Positions 34,612 through 43,364 of a DNA stretch of 64,000 bases are shown here, piece after piece (the first letter of the stretch is position 1; each line of letters opens with the position of its first letter). The translations under genes and the position numbers were made by a program. The DNA comes from Alphaproteobacteria bacterium (GTDB lineage: Bacteria; Pseudomonadota; Alphaproteobacteria; UBA8366; Aestuariispiraceae), in NCBI GenBank assembly GCA_024743195.1, contig JANSXE010000014.1, positions 1 to 64,000 of the forward strand. Reading direction: 5' to 3'. A model generated the notes under the pieces. The model worked only from the letters and a program-made list of their open reading frames with translations. It was not told the DNA's origin and ran no database searches.

Positions 34612-34917
34612 TCACTCCTTTTCCTTTCTTTGGGGATTGTCGAGTTTCGCCTCGATGCGCAGCAGGTGCTCGGTCAGCCGTCGCTCCACGTCCTTCAGGT
34701 AGGAGATCGAGGCGTAGGTCTTGGCGACCTCCAGCTTGTAGGCGGACAGCGCCTCGCGCGCCTGGGCGAGGGCCTTCTCGGTGAATTGCCGGTGGCGCTG
34801 GAGGTCGTCCTCCTGCTCCCGGCGGTTGCGCCAGACAAGCCAGAACAGGCCGGTCAGCGCGGGGACCTCAACGACCGTGATCCACCAGACCAGGTCGGGA
34901 GAGAACGGATCGTCCAC
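34612..34917 (-). CDS. Membrane-anchored coiled-coil protein (Rz/spanin-like)
   Basis: 101 aa. One N-terminal span (about 9-28, VWWITVVEVPALTGLFWLVW) then a charged coiled coil to the end. This is the topology of an i-spanin (Rz) that helps disrupt the outer membrane during lysis; its position between terminase and endolysin agrees. A second embedded spanin gene was not identified. Confidence 0.6.
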   Translation of the reverse strand: MDDPFSPDLVWWITVVEVPALTGLFWLVWRNRREQEDDLQRHRQFTEKALAQAREALSAYKLEVAKTYASISYLKDVERRLTEHLLRIEAKLDNPQRKEKE

Positions 34918-34947
34918 GGGTCGGATCTCCTTGGTTCCGAGGGCGGC

Positions 34948-36432
34948 TCAGAGGTCGAAGTCGGCGTCGGCCGTCACGCTCGGGCCGCCGCGCCAGCCGG
35001 GCCGTACGGCGTCGGGGGCGGGCGTGCGCGGCAGGCGCACCGGCTCGTCGATCAGGCAGCCGGCGAGCGCGTCGAGCCCGTCGTCATGGGTCTTGGCCGA
35101 TCCGTCGGCGCGCCATTCGCGCATCTCCTGCGGCAGCGGCGTCGACCAGACCGGCCGGCGGCAGCGGATTTGTCCGGCCGCCAGCGGCGCGTCGAGGGCG
35201 GCGAGGATGCGGGTTTCCTTGCGCTGGGCGGAGTGCTTCTCGACCACTGCGATCGAAAACCCGAGCGCCCGGATCTCGGCTCGCAGCAGGCCGGGCAGGA
35301 AGCGGCCGATCCCGTTGGTCTCCACCGCGACCGCCGGCAGGAAGTTGCGGTCGGCGAAGCGGGCGACGGCGCGGCATTGCTGGCGCGCCGCGTCCAGATC
35401 GCCGTCCGGCTCGACCGAGAGATAGGCGGCGTCGTGCAGCCAGTAGCCGCCCGCTTCGTCGGTGAAGACGCAGACCACGACGGAGCGGTCGCCGCCGTCC
35501 GGCGCCCCGTAGGCCGGATCCCAACGGCAACTCGCCGAGACCAGACGGCGGCCGTCCAGCGTGAGCACGGCCTGCCGGTTGCGCTCGCTGTAGATCAGAT
35601 CCGCTTCGTAGAGCGGCATCCGGTCGGGATCGAGCCGGCAGCCGGCGCTGGCGACGGGCCGCAGCATCATCTGGCTGTCGAACTTGGCTGGGCCGTGCCG
35701 ACGGCGCAGCGCGTCGATCGCCGCGCGGTCGAACTTCTCCGGCCAGCGCGAGCGCCCGTCATCGGTCAGGATCGGCAGGGTCAGCCGCTTGAAGCCGGCG
35801 AGAAAAGGGGCGCTCTCTCCCGTCTCCGGCCGAACTGTCTCTGCATAGATCGTGTAATAGCTGTGCGGCGTGCCGACATAGAGCTGGAGGCCGCCGGGAG
35901 CGAGGACGTAGTCCGCCTCGCTCAGCCTCTGGCGCAGGTCGTGGCGTTTCGGCGCCGTGTCGCAGGTGTTGGGCACCTCCACATCGTCGCAGATCAGCAC
36001 GTCGGCGCGGCTGCCGGTCAGATTCGCCGTCACCCCGCGCGCGAGCATCGAGGGATCCCGATGTTCGCGCGCGCGGGCGACGGTGAAGCGGTCGGAGGCC
36101 CACTGGTCTGCGCGCTCCGGACGAAGGTGCGGCGTCAGCGGATGACGCTCGATCACCCGCTTGACGGTGCGCACCATCTTGGTCGCCAGATCCTGCTCCG
36201 CCGCCAGCACCAAGATGCGCAGATCCGGGTCCTGCAGCAGCAGCCAGGCGCAAAACAGGCCGACCAGCGTCGACTTGCCGCTGGCCCGGAAGGCCTGAAG
36301 CAGGAGCCGCCGGTCGCCCGCCCGCCAGCGCGCGTTGAGCCAGCGGGCGATGCGTCGATGCAGGGCGGGGGTCTCCAATCCCTGCCGACGGTTCCAGATC
36401 CAGAGGAACTCCGGGAAGCCGCAAACGGTCAT
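34948..36432 (-). CDS. Phage terminase large subunit (T7-like)
   Basis: 494 aa. ATPase Walker A as QAFRASGKST, Walker B as VLICDDVEV, and motif III LYVGTPHSYYT. The nuclease half contains Asp/Glu residues in WDPAYGAPDGGDRSVV, VAVETNGIGRF and the late KTHDDGLDALAG, as in DNA-packaging terminases. Packages DNA into the prohead through a portal, which is not encoded in this window. Starts 4 nt inside the small-subunit gene (ATGA). Confidence 0.92.
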   Translation of the reverse strand: MTVCGFPEFLWIWNRRQGLETPALHRRIARWLNARWRAGDRRLLLQAFRASGKSTLVGLFCAWLLLQDPDLRILVLAAEQDLATKMVRTVKRVIERHPLTPHLRPERADQWASDRFTVARAREHRDPSMLARGVTANLTGSRADVLICDDVEVPNTCDTAPKRHDLRQRLSEADYVLAPGGLQLYVGTPHSYYTIYAETVRPETGESAPFLAGFKRLTLPILTDDGRSRWPEKFDRAAIDALRRRHGPAKFDSQMMLRPVASAGCRLDPDRMPLYEADLIYSERNRQAVLTLDGRRLVSASCRWDPAYGAPDGGDRSVVVCVFTDEAGGYWLHDAAYLSVEPDGDLDAARQQCRAVARFADRNFLPAVAVETNGIGRFLPGLLRAEIRALGFSIAVVEKHSAQRKETRILAALDAPLAAGQIRCRRPVWSTPLPQEMREWRADGSAKTHDDGLDALAGCLIDEPVRLPRTPAPDAVRPGWRGGPSVTADADFDL

Positions 36433-36869
36433 CGTTCGGCCTCCGCCTTGTTCGAGGTGTCGACGTCTCCGGGCGCGTCGGCGTCGTCCTCGGCGTCTTC
36501 CTCCGGTCCGGAGGCGAGCGCCGCCCGCGCCTCGGCGACCAGCCGCTCGGCGGCGGCGGCCTCCTCGGCGCGCGACGCCGGGGCGTCGCGGATCACGACT
36601 TCGGCGAGCGCGATCAACTGCTCGATATGGGCGAGCGCCGCCTTGGCCCCCGACTGGGCGGCGGCGAAGCGCTTCGGATCTTCGCCGCCGTCGTGGGTTG
36701 CGATTCGCTGATAGGCGGAAATCGCCGCGTCCAGCATGTCCGGAAGGCGGGCCGCCAGACGATCGCGCAGCATGTCGGTCCGCGTCTGCGCCGTCTTCTT
36801 CCTGCGCGTTCGGCGGGTTCTGCGACGCGCGGCGCCCATGCGCCCGGCAGGGCGCTTGGCGACCGTCAT
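36429..36869 (-). CDS. Probable terminase small subunit
   Basis: 146 aa. Very basic N-terminus (RMGAARRRTRRTRRKKTAQT), a helical middle, and an acidic C-terminus (EEDAEDDADAPGD). The position and ATGA overlap with the large subunit, the size and the basic DNA-binding start argue for the small subunit; sequence alone would not prove it. Confidence 0.68.
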   Translation of the reverse strand: MTVAKRPAGRMGAARRRTRRTRRKKTAQTRTDMLRDRLAARLPDMLDAAISAYQRIATHDGGEDPKRFAAAQSGAKAALAHIEQLIALAEVVIRDAPASRAEEAAAAERLVAEARAALASGPEEDAEDDADAPGDVDTSNKAEAER

Positions 36870-36928
36870 CGGCGGAGTCCCCGCAGCGCGGGGGGGGCGG
36901 GGGCGGCGAGGGAGACGCCCTGGGTCAT
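36866..36928 (-). CDS. 20-codon ORF coupled to terminase small subunit
   Basis: A 20-residue ORF (starts MTQGVSLAAPAPPALR) has a strong Shine-Dalgarno AAAGGAG 8 nt before its ATG, and its stop overlaps the terminase small subunit ATG (ATGA). Likely a leader ORF whose translation feeds ribosomes to the terminase gene, which lacks a clear site of its own. Confidence 0.55.
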   Translation of the reverse strand: MTQGVSLAAPAPPALRGLRR

Positions 36929-36954
36929 GCTCGGAACTCCTTTACTTCTGGGAC

Positions 36955-36977
36955 AAAAAAACCCGCCGGAAGGCGGG
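36955..36977 (-). terminator. Intrinsic terminator after DUF4376 gene
   Basis: CCCGCC-TTCC-GGCGGG stem-loop on the minus strand followed by seven T. It divides the structural module from the terminase-lysis module. Confidence 0.9.
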
Positions 36978-37006
36978 GTGCTTGAGGGCGGTAGGCGATC
37001 TGGCGG

Positions 37007-37528
37007 CTACGGCCACTCCGGCGCGGCTTCGATATCGACCGTCTCGCCGGCGCGGATGCGGTCCTTGATCGCCTTGGCGGCGAAGACCAGCGCGCGCTCG
37101 TGGGCCATGTAGGCCTGGCCGAAGGCGATGACGGTGGGGGCGTCCATCGCGACGACGCTGTTGTCTTCTGCGATCCAGACGAAGTCGCCCGCCGGATCGG
37201 CCCAGCGCAGATCGCCGGCCTGCGCGCCGTCGAGCGTGACCGCGACATGCGCGGCGCTGGCCGCGCCGGCGATCCGCTTCACGCTGTCCGGGTCGGTCTG
37301 GAAGACGGTCCCATCGAAGGTGAAGCCGGCGGCGATCTTGGCGTCGCGCAACCGGTCCACGTCCGCGGTCGTCGCGGCGGGCGGCGTGTAGGCCGCGGGC
37401 GCGACGCCCAGCGCGACCAGCTCGCGCCAATGGCGGTTGTCGTCGCCGGCCGGGATCGTCGCGCCGGGCATGTCGCTGCGGGCGACGAGCGTGTGGCCCG
37501 CATCGAGATAGTGCGCCGTAATCGTCAT
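37007..37528 (-). CDS. DUF4376 tail-associated protein
   Basis: 173 aa. The central RLRDAKIAAGFTFDGTVFQTDPDSVKRI block matches DUF4376, a domain common in phage tail fibre or tail assembly proteins. It follows the tail fibre gene by 2 nt and is the last gene before a terminator. Probably a fibre-associated protein. Confidence 0.82.
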   Translation of the reverse strand: MTITAHYLDAGHTLVARSDMPGATIPAGDDNRHWRELVALGVAPAAYTPPAATTADVDRLRDAKIAAGFTFDGTVFQTDPDSVKRIAGAASAAHVAVTLDGAQAGDLRWADPAGDFVWIAEDNSVVAMDAPTVIAFGQAYMAHERALVFAAKAIKDRIRAGETVDIEAAPEWP

Positions 37529-37530
37529 GG

Positions 37531-39189
37531 TCAAAGCTCCGCGTCGGCGCGTAGGTTCTGCGTAGCGCGCGTTGTCTGGAAAAAGTGGCCGGAGACCTGC
37601 CCGGCGGCGAACCCGGCCGGGGTGAACCCGGCGCCGCCTCCCGTCCAGGTTGGGGGCGCCCGCATGGCTGCGGGCAGGAAGACGGACTGCACATTGGAGC
37701 CGCCGCCTTCCACGATCACGCTGTCCAGCCGCACGTAGTAGCGCTGGCACTCCGCCAGGCTCTGGGCGTACGGAACGTGCTCGAACGGCGTGGCGACGGG
37801 GCCCGGCTCAAGCTGCGGGCGGAAGATTTGGAACGCGTTGCCGACGGTTCCGAACGCGTTCGCCATGCCCGCCGCCGCGCGGTTCGCGTTGGCGAAGGGT
37901 CGCCAGGTCTCGGCCTGCGTTCCGCCGGTGAAGTCGGAGCCGGCCACGAGATTCCAGATCACATACAGGCTGTCGTCGTTAGAGATGTCGAAGCCCGCCG
38001 CCGCATCGCCGTGGAACTGGATGGTCTTGTATTCCCAGACGCCCGACGCATCGACGGTGAAGGGTTTGCAGATGTGCCGTGCGGGCGACGCGTCGGCGTT
38101 GAAGAGCTCTGCCACATAGGTTCCGGCGACACTCGCCTTCACCCAGAACGAGAGGACCAAGGGACGCGCGTTGGCCGCCCCGAAATTGAGGTGTTGGAGG
38201 AACTGTCCCTCCAGGACTTGCTGGTAGCCGACGTAATCCGATGCGCCGGGCGTGATAGCGACCGACGCTTGAAGCGTCAGGCTGCGGCCCGTGTAGCCGG
38301 TGGGAACGTCCGAGTTGGAGCTGACGTTGAAGACCGCCGACCCGACCTGCGCGATCTTCCAGCGATCCGGTCCGGCGTACCCGGACGCAACGCCGCTGGC
38401 GAAATCGCCGCGCTGATGCACGAGGCCGTCGGCGTTCATCAGCAGGTTGCGCCTGGCCGAAAGGGGGCCGGAGTTCGAGCCGTCGCGGAGCAGGTAGTCC
38501 GGGTTGCTCGCGAAGGCGTCGATCCAGGTCCCGCCGGTCGCGTCGCGGATTCGCATCCGGTTGACGGTCGTGTTGAAGTACAGATCGCCGTCCTGCAGCG
38601 GCGCGCCGTCATTGCGCGCAATCGGATCGTTCGCGTGAGCGCCAAGATAGGTTTCGGCGTAGTTGCGGATGTCGGCCAGGTTCTCGTGGACAAAGCCGAT
38701 CGACTCCACGGCCGCAGAAGCGTCCGGCTTGCCCTCGGCGTCGAAGCTGAGGAAGCGGTTGGCGCGGCTCGCTGCGCTTGGCAGCGTCAGGTCGAGATCG
38801 GCATCCGAGGGCGGCTTGCGCACGGCGTCGCCGGCGCCGGCGTGCAACTCCTGCAGCAGCAGGGTGATGCGATCGAGCTCCTGGTTCAGGGCCTTTGCGC
38901 GGAAGGTTCCGTCGTCGGCGAAGTCGGTCAACCGCTCGACCGGCGCCTCGCGCCAGACGGCGATCCTGGCGCCGAGCGGCGGCGCGATGGCGAAGACGAT
39001 CCGCGCGCCGCCGGTCTGGCCCAGATTCTCGACGCTGTAGGGCTCTGCGTTCGCCGGGCCGCCGTCGACGCTGACCCTCACGTGATCGGCGGCGAGCGCC
39101 GGGAAGGGCAGGTCGAAGCTGACGGCGCCGCCCACGGTCTGTTCGAACTGAACGCGCGGGCGCACGTCGTTGACGATCAGGTCGGTCAT
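37531..39189 (-). CDS. Phage tail fibre (T7-like N-terminus)
   Basis: 552 aa. The first ~140 residues resemble the T7 gp17-type N-terminal tail-attachment domain (VQFEQTVGGAVSFDLPFPAL, later EAPVERLTDFADDGTFRAKA with LNQELDRITLLLQEL). The middle and C-terminus carry a carbohydrate-binding-like beta domain and a receptor-binding tip. Determines host recognition. Confidence 0.85.
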   Translation of the reverse strand: MTDLIVNDVRPRVQFEQTVGGAVSFDLPFPALAADHVRVSVDGGPANAEPYSVENLGQTGGARIVFAIAPPLGARIAVWREAPVERLTDFADDGTFRAKALNQELDRITLLLQELHAGAGDAVRKPPSDADLDLTLPSAASRANRFLSFDAEGKPDASAAVESIGFVHENLADIRNYAETYLGAHANDPIARNDGAPLQDGDLYFNTTVNRMRIRDATGGTWIDAFASNPDYLLRDGSNSGPLSARRNLLMNADGLVHQRGDFASGVASGYAGPDRWKIAQVGSAVFNVSSNSDVPTGYTGRSLTLQASVAITPGASDYVGYQQVLEGQFLQHLNFGAANARPLVLSFWVKASVAGTYVAELFNADASPARHICKPFTVDASGVWEYKTIQFHGDAAAGFDISNDDSLYVIWNLVAGSDFTGGTQAETWRPFANANRAAAGMANAFGTVGNAFQIFRPQLEPGPVATPFEHVPYAQSLAECQRYYVRLDSVIVEGGGSNVQSVFLPAAMRAPPTWTGGGAGFTPAGFAAGQVSGHFFQTTRATQNLRADAEL

Positions 39190-39203
39190 TTTCTTCTGAT
39201 CTC

Positions 39204-39650
39204 CTAGGTTTTGAGCAATGCCGGCGCGGCGCTGATCACCTGCCGGCCGAAGCCGGTCAGGGCGCCGATCGTCGCGCTGTCGTCGTCTTCCAGCAGGTTC
39301 AAGGGCGGGACCGCCGCGATGGCGGCGTCGGCGCGACTGTCGGCGAGTTGCTGATCGGCCCGCTGATTGACGCCGGCGAAGATGGCGTCGGCCGATCCGC
39401 CGGCTCCGCCGACGCCGGCGGCGCCGAGGCGCGCGCGCTGAGCGGCGAGCGCCTGTTTGCGCTCGCGCTCGATCCGGCGCTCCTCGATCCGCTGCGTCAG
39501 CGCGCGTCGCTGCTGCTCCTGGGCGTGCTGTTGCTGCTCAAGGGCGAAGCGCTGCTGCGCCTGGCGCCGTTGGGCGCGCTGTTTAGAGATGCTGGCGGCG
39601 GTGTCCACCGCGCCAAGCGCTAGCGTCGCAATGGCTTCGGCACCACTCAT
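39204..39650 (-). CDS. Phage internal virion-type protein
   Basis: 148 aa. Ala-rich start, then a long Gln/Arg coiled coil (residues 20-75), then a Gly-rich hinge and a hydrophobic end. The position between tubular B and fibre matches small internal core proteins of podoviruses; sequence support is weak. ATG 39662 is an alternative start. Confidence 0.55.
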   Translation of the reverse strand: MSGAEAIATLALGAVDTAASISKQRAQRRQAQQRFALEQQQHAQEQQRRALTQRIEERRIERERKQALAAQRARLGAAGVGGAGGSADAIFAGVNQRADQQLADSRADAAIAAVPPLNLLEDDDSATIGALTGFGRQVISAAPALLKT

Positions 39651-39678
39651 GTCTGTCTCCATCTCTGTTGGGGGTGGG

Positions 39679-41592
39679 TCATCCGTTGGCCGAAATCTCG
39701 GTCATGACCGAGAGCAGGGTGCAAGGCAGGGGAACGGCCTGTTCGACCCGCCAGAGCGGATCGGACTGGCCCTTCGTCCAGCCGAGCGCGCGAACGGTCT
39801 TGTCCGCGGTGATCGGAGCGGGCGCGACCGGGCCGCTGAGCCCGTCGGAGCGCGCGAAGGGAACGGGTTTCGGCCCGCGCCCGACATCGACCCAGAGGGC
39901 CTGGCTGTCGAGCAGCCGGAACACGGCGCGCACCAGGCGCACGGCCACGCCTTGGGTCGCGCCGCCGACGTTGCTTTGCGCATAGACCGGCAGCGGCGCG
40001 ATCTCGTGCGTGAAGGGCAGGCCGGCCTCGACCGACTGGACCGGCTCGTCCAGCGTCAGGGTCTGGCCGGTCACCGTGACGGCGCGATGGACGCGGCCGT
40101 CCGCCAGGACCGACACCTCCAAGCCGTTCAGGTGGGCGAGCGCTGGGGTTGTGAAGGCCGTCGTCGGCGTCGCCGACCAGAGCTTCACGCAGGAGTCGGT
40201 GAAAGCGTCGTCGTCCAGAACCTCTATATGGTGGCCTCCATTCCTGGAAATCAGGAAATAGACCTTGCGTCCGGCCACCGCGACCGAACGCGCGGCGCCG
40301 CCGGTGGTCAGCAAGGACCAGGCGGTCACCTCCTCCTGTCGATACTGCGTCAGCGCGCCGATCGCACCGTTCGCCATGACCGAGAACAGAATTCGACGCT
40401 CCGGATCGTAGTCGATGTCGCGCGGGGCGTTCACCAGATGCCGCACGAGCGAGGCCAGATCGCGCGCCTCGTAGGCCTGCTCTATGTCGGTGAACAGGAA
40501 CTCCCGGAGGCTTCGGTCGTCGCGCGAGACGAAGATCGTGCCCCCGTCGACGTCGCGCGGCGGGACGTAGCGGTCCACGGGCGAGCCGACCCGGCTCTGT
40601 CGCTTGAGTTCGATGTTGGTCGGGGTCAGCGGCTCGCCGGCCACCATCCATTCGGCGCCGCTTGTCAGCACCTGAAGATGCCGTCCGGAGAACACCGAGC
40701 GGATGGCGTTGACCTGATCCGAGAGGATCGCAAACTCGATCGCCTCGTCGTCCTCGCCGGTCCCGAGATCGAAATTGTACAAGTCAGCCGATTTCGAAAG
40801 CCAGAGCCGGTGCGGCAGATCCCGCGAGCCGCCGATCACGAGCCGGTCCTGGTGGAAGACGCAACTCGTCGGGTAGCCGCGCACCGGCGAGAACGCCTGT
40901 TCGCTCCAATCCGAGGTCGGCTGCGTGGCCCCCAGCGGCTCCTGGGCGCTCGCGCTCACCTGCGTCGGGCTCGTGTAGCCGGTGATCAGCACCTCCCTGT
41001 TCTGAAGCCGACAGCGCACGCCGACATGCGCCGGCGTGAACACGCCCGCGTTGGCGGTCAGCGTCATGGCGCCGGTCGCGGCGCTGGCCTGCAACGTCAC
41101 CCAACCGTCGGCGAACTTGTGATGCGGTTGTTGGATGCGGCCTGCTTCCGTCACGAAGGCCCAGTCTTGCAGTTGGAAGCTCGCCGCGCCGGTCCGCACC
41201 AGCCGTTTCGGCGCATGGTTGGAATGGACGAGCAGCAAGATGTCCGCGCTTTGCGTCCAGCTCAGCATTGCGATGTCCGCCGGACCCCATGGCGTTCCGA
41301 TATGCGCGATCTGGGCCTGGGACTCATTGAACACGGTCAGCGCCCATCCGGTGACGGCGATCAGATAGGTCTGCTCGGTGTTGAACTCGAAAGCGATCAG
41401 CCGCCCGTCGCCCGCGGCGGTCGCGATGCGGCGCAGGCCCGGCCGGCGCGTCGCCCCGCCGGTCGGCATGACCAGCACGTTGCGCAGGCGCGACGCGCCG
41501 TTCGCGTAGGCCCGCAGATCTCCGCGGCCCATCAGTCCGCGGCCGATCTCGCCGGCCGTGAAGTTCGTCTTAAGGGTCTTGATGCGGGCCAT
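39679..41592 (-). CDS. Tail tubular protein B-like
   Basis: 637 aa from ATG 41592. Opens MARIKTLKTNFTAGEIGRGL, followed by GRGDLRAYANGASRLRNVLV with a GGATRRPGLRRI loop: the usual start of podoviral tail-tube/stabilisation proteins (T7 gp12-like). Beta-propeller-type repeats follow. It starts immediately after the tubular A gene (TGATG). Confidence 0.82.
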   Translation of the reverse strand: MARIKTLKTNFTAGEIGRGLMGRGDLRAYANGASRLRNVLVMPTGGATRRPGLRRIATAAGDGRLIAFEFNTEQTYLIAVTGWALTVFNESQAQIAHIGTPWGPADIAMLSWTQSADILLLVHSNHAPKRLVRTGAASFQLQDWAFVTEAGRIQQPHHKFADGWVTLQASAATGAMTLTANAGVFTPAHVGVRCRLQNREVLITGYTSPTQVSASAQEPLGATQPTSDWSEQAFSPVRGYPTSCVFHQDRLVIGGSRDLPHRLWLSKSADLYNFDLGTGEDDEAIEFAILSDQVNAIRSVFSGRHLQVLTSGAEWMVAGEPLTPTNIELKRQSRVGSPVDRYVPPRDVDGGTIFVSRDDRSLREFLFTDIEQAYEARDLASLVRHLVNAPRDIDYDPERRILFSVMANGAIGALTQYRQEEVTAWSLLTTGGAARSVAVAGRKVYFLISRNGGHHIEVLDDDAFTDSCVKLWSATPTTAFTTPALAHLNGLEVSVLADGRVHRAVTVTGQTLTLDEPVQSVEAGLPFTHEIAPLPVYAQSNVGGATQGVAVRLVRAVFRLLDSQALWVDVGRGPKPVPFARSDGLSGPVAPAPITADKTVRALGWTKGQSDPLWRVEQAVPLPCTLLSVMTEISANG

Positions 41593-42161
41593 CAGTTGCG
41601 CACTCCCGTAAGGCTGAAGCCCTCGAAGCGGACCGGCGTGTCCTGTTGGGCGTCGATGATCCGGGCGCGTCTGAAAGCGTTTTCCGCGAGCTTGTTGAGC
41701 GCCTCGGTGCGCGTCGTGCTTTCGGTGATCGGCAGGCAGAACTCGGCCGAAAGGCGCGCGATGAGCGCCTCGTCGAAAAAGGGCGGGAAGGCGGGTTCCA
41801 TCGGTCGGAAGATGTAGCTCAGCGTCACCTCTTCCGCGTTGGTGTGCAGGCGCCGCTCGACAATGCGGTAGTCGAGGCCGCGGCCGTCGTTCGACAGACC
41901 GGCGGACAGCGCGCGCAGGAAGTCGGCGGGGAGTTGATAGGCGTAGTCGAAATCGGCGACCGGCCGCCCTACCAGCCGGTTGAGCCGGCGCTGCGCCGTG
42001 GCGAAGCTCCAGGGATGCGCCGAGATCAGCGCGTCGCGCGTCGAGGCGTATAGCGTCGCGGCGACGAGGCTCTCGGTCGACCCGTCTTCGAAACCGTCGA
42101 TCGGCGCGGCGGCGATCTTCACCAGCGCGCGATTGACCAACTGCATGCTTGTCAAAGCCAT
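41592..42161 (-). CDS. Tail tubular protein A-like
   Basis: 189 aa. MALTSMQLVNRALVKIAAAP and LYASTRDALISAHPWSFATA are typical of T7 gp11-like tubular proteins that form the head-tail adaptor. Co-translated with the tubular B gene. Confidence 0.85.
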   Translation of the reverse strand: MALTSMQLVNRALVKIAAAPIDGFEDGSTESLVAATLYASTRDALISAHPWSFATAQRRLNRLVGRPVADFDYAYQLPADFLRALSAGLSNDGRGLDYRIVERRLHTNAEEVTLSYIFRPMEPAFPPFFDEALIARLSAEFCLPITESTTRTEALNKLAENAFRRARIIDAQQDTPVRFEGFSLTGVRN

Positions 42162-42190
42162 GGGGCTGCGTCTCTGTAAGTTGTCGCAAC

Positions 42191-42226
42191 GGAAAGGCCC
42201 CGCCGACCGCTTGGGTCGACGGGGCC
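42191..42226 (-). terminator. Strong hairpin between decoration and tail genes
   Basis: A 13-bp stem (42214-42226 with 42196-42208, one G-U pair) and a 5-nt loop, followed by TTTCC. May partly terminate transcription so that capsid genes exceed tail genes. Confidence 0.65.
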
Positions 42227-42265
42227 CGTTCCGCAGGAAAGCGGTGTTGGCGACTGGCCGGACGG

Positions 42266-42535
42266 TCAGTCGGCGTCGGTCGCGCCGACCTGGGTCAGGT
42301 CATCGACGTCCACCGTCGTTCCGTCATTGCCCGACACGTGGAAAATGCCGGAGACGAATGCGCCGTCCGTGTCCGTGTTGGCGAGGATCATGTCCCCTCG
42401 CCGCAGCATGTCGGCCGCGTCGTTGAAGTAGCCGGCGGTGTCCACGCTCGCGGCGGCGTCGGCCGTCGCATAGTGCCAGAGCGTGAAGCCGTTCGCGTAG
42501 GCGATCACGCTCAGATCCTTCGCTTGAAAGGCCAT
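42266..42535 (-). CDS. Small capsid-associated (decoration-like) protein
   Basis: 89 aa. MAFQAKDLSVIAYANGFTLW, later GDMILANTDTDGAFVSGIFHVSG. Similar small proteins sit right after the major capsid gene in related podoviral prophages, and are thought to decorate the head. It starts 4 nt after the capsid stop. Confidence 0.68.
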   Translation of the reverse strand: MAFQAKDLSVIAYANGFTLWHYATADAAASVDTAGYFNDAADMLRRGDMILANTDTDGAFVSGIFHVSGNDGTTVDVDDLTQVGATDAD

Positions 42536-42539
42536 GGCT

Positions 42540-43364
42540 CTAGCTCTCCAGGCAGGGCATGCGGATGACGCCGGTTGCGTCGATCACGCCGGCGCCCTGG
42601 CTCATCATGTTGTTGATGAAATGCGCGGCCCGATCGCCGTGCCAGGTGACGTCGGTCTTCACCTCGGCGCCGACGGCGTGGCCGATCGCGGTCTTGTGCC
42701 ACCAGTAGCACCTGCGCACGCCGCCGGTGAGCGTAAGACCCGAATGCGGCATCCACAGCGCGCCCAGCCAGCGCTTCGCCTGCGTCCCTTTCCAGGGCAG
42801 GTTGTCGTCGCCGACATAGTCGGCGTCGGCGAACTCCGGGATCTGCAGCAGATCGCTCCACTGCTTCCAACCCACGATGGCGTAGCGCTGGCCGTCGTCC
42901 GGGACGTCGGCCCCGCCGAGGCGTTCGAACGCCTCGAGCACCTTGGCCTTGGTCAGACCGTCGGCTCCGGTCCCGGCCTCGACGACCGAACCGTTCGCGT
43001 CGCAGGCGTCGATCACCAACTCGTCGGTCTTCCGCCCGAGCGCGTAGGCGCCCGCATTGGCGACGACCGAGCGTTCGTCGTGATTGACCTTGACCTCGTC
43101 CAGGGCGTCGACCCAGTCGCCGGCGTAGTAGTCCTGAAGGACCACCTCGATCGGCTCGTGATCGACGTTCATGACCGGCACCTTGCCGTGCCGCGCCTTG
43201 GTGGAGGCCGTGCCCTTGCCGACCTTCTGGAAGGTCGTCGAGGAGCCCTGGATCTTGTTCTTGGTGCGCACCGTGTTGCGCAGCTTCGAACCCATCCGTT
43301 GATAGGCCTCGTGCACTTCCGCTTGGAAGTGCCGCGTAAAGCTGTCTACGACAGAAGTCGACAT
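42540..43364 (-). CDS. Phage major capsid protein
   Basis: 274 aa. FQAEVHEAYQRMGSKLRNTV, RHGKVPVMNVDHEPIEVVL and DYYAGDWVDALDEVKVNHDE are signatures of the Phage_capsid_2-type coat proteins of marine and alphaproteobacterial podoviruses. First gene of the structural module; nothing coding is seen before it, where portal and scaffold genes would be expected. Confidence 0.85.
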   Translation of the reverse strand: MSTSVVDSFTRHFQAEVHEAYQRMGSKLRNTVRTKNKIQGSSTTFQKVGKGTASTKARHGKVPVMNVDHEPIEVVLQDYYAGDWVDALDEVKVNHDERSVVANAGAYALGRKTDELVIDACDANGSVVEAGTGADGLTKAKVLEAFERLGGADVPDDGQRYAIVGWKQWSDLLQIPEFADADYVGDDNLPWKGTQAKRWLGALWMPHSGLTLTGGVRRCYWWHKTAIGHAVGAEVKTDVTWHGDRAAHFINNMMSQGAGVIDATGVIRMPCLES

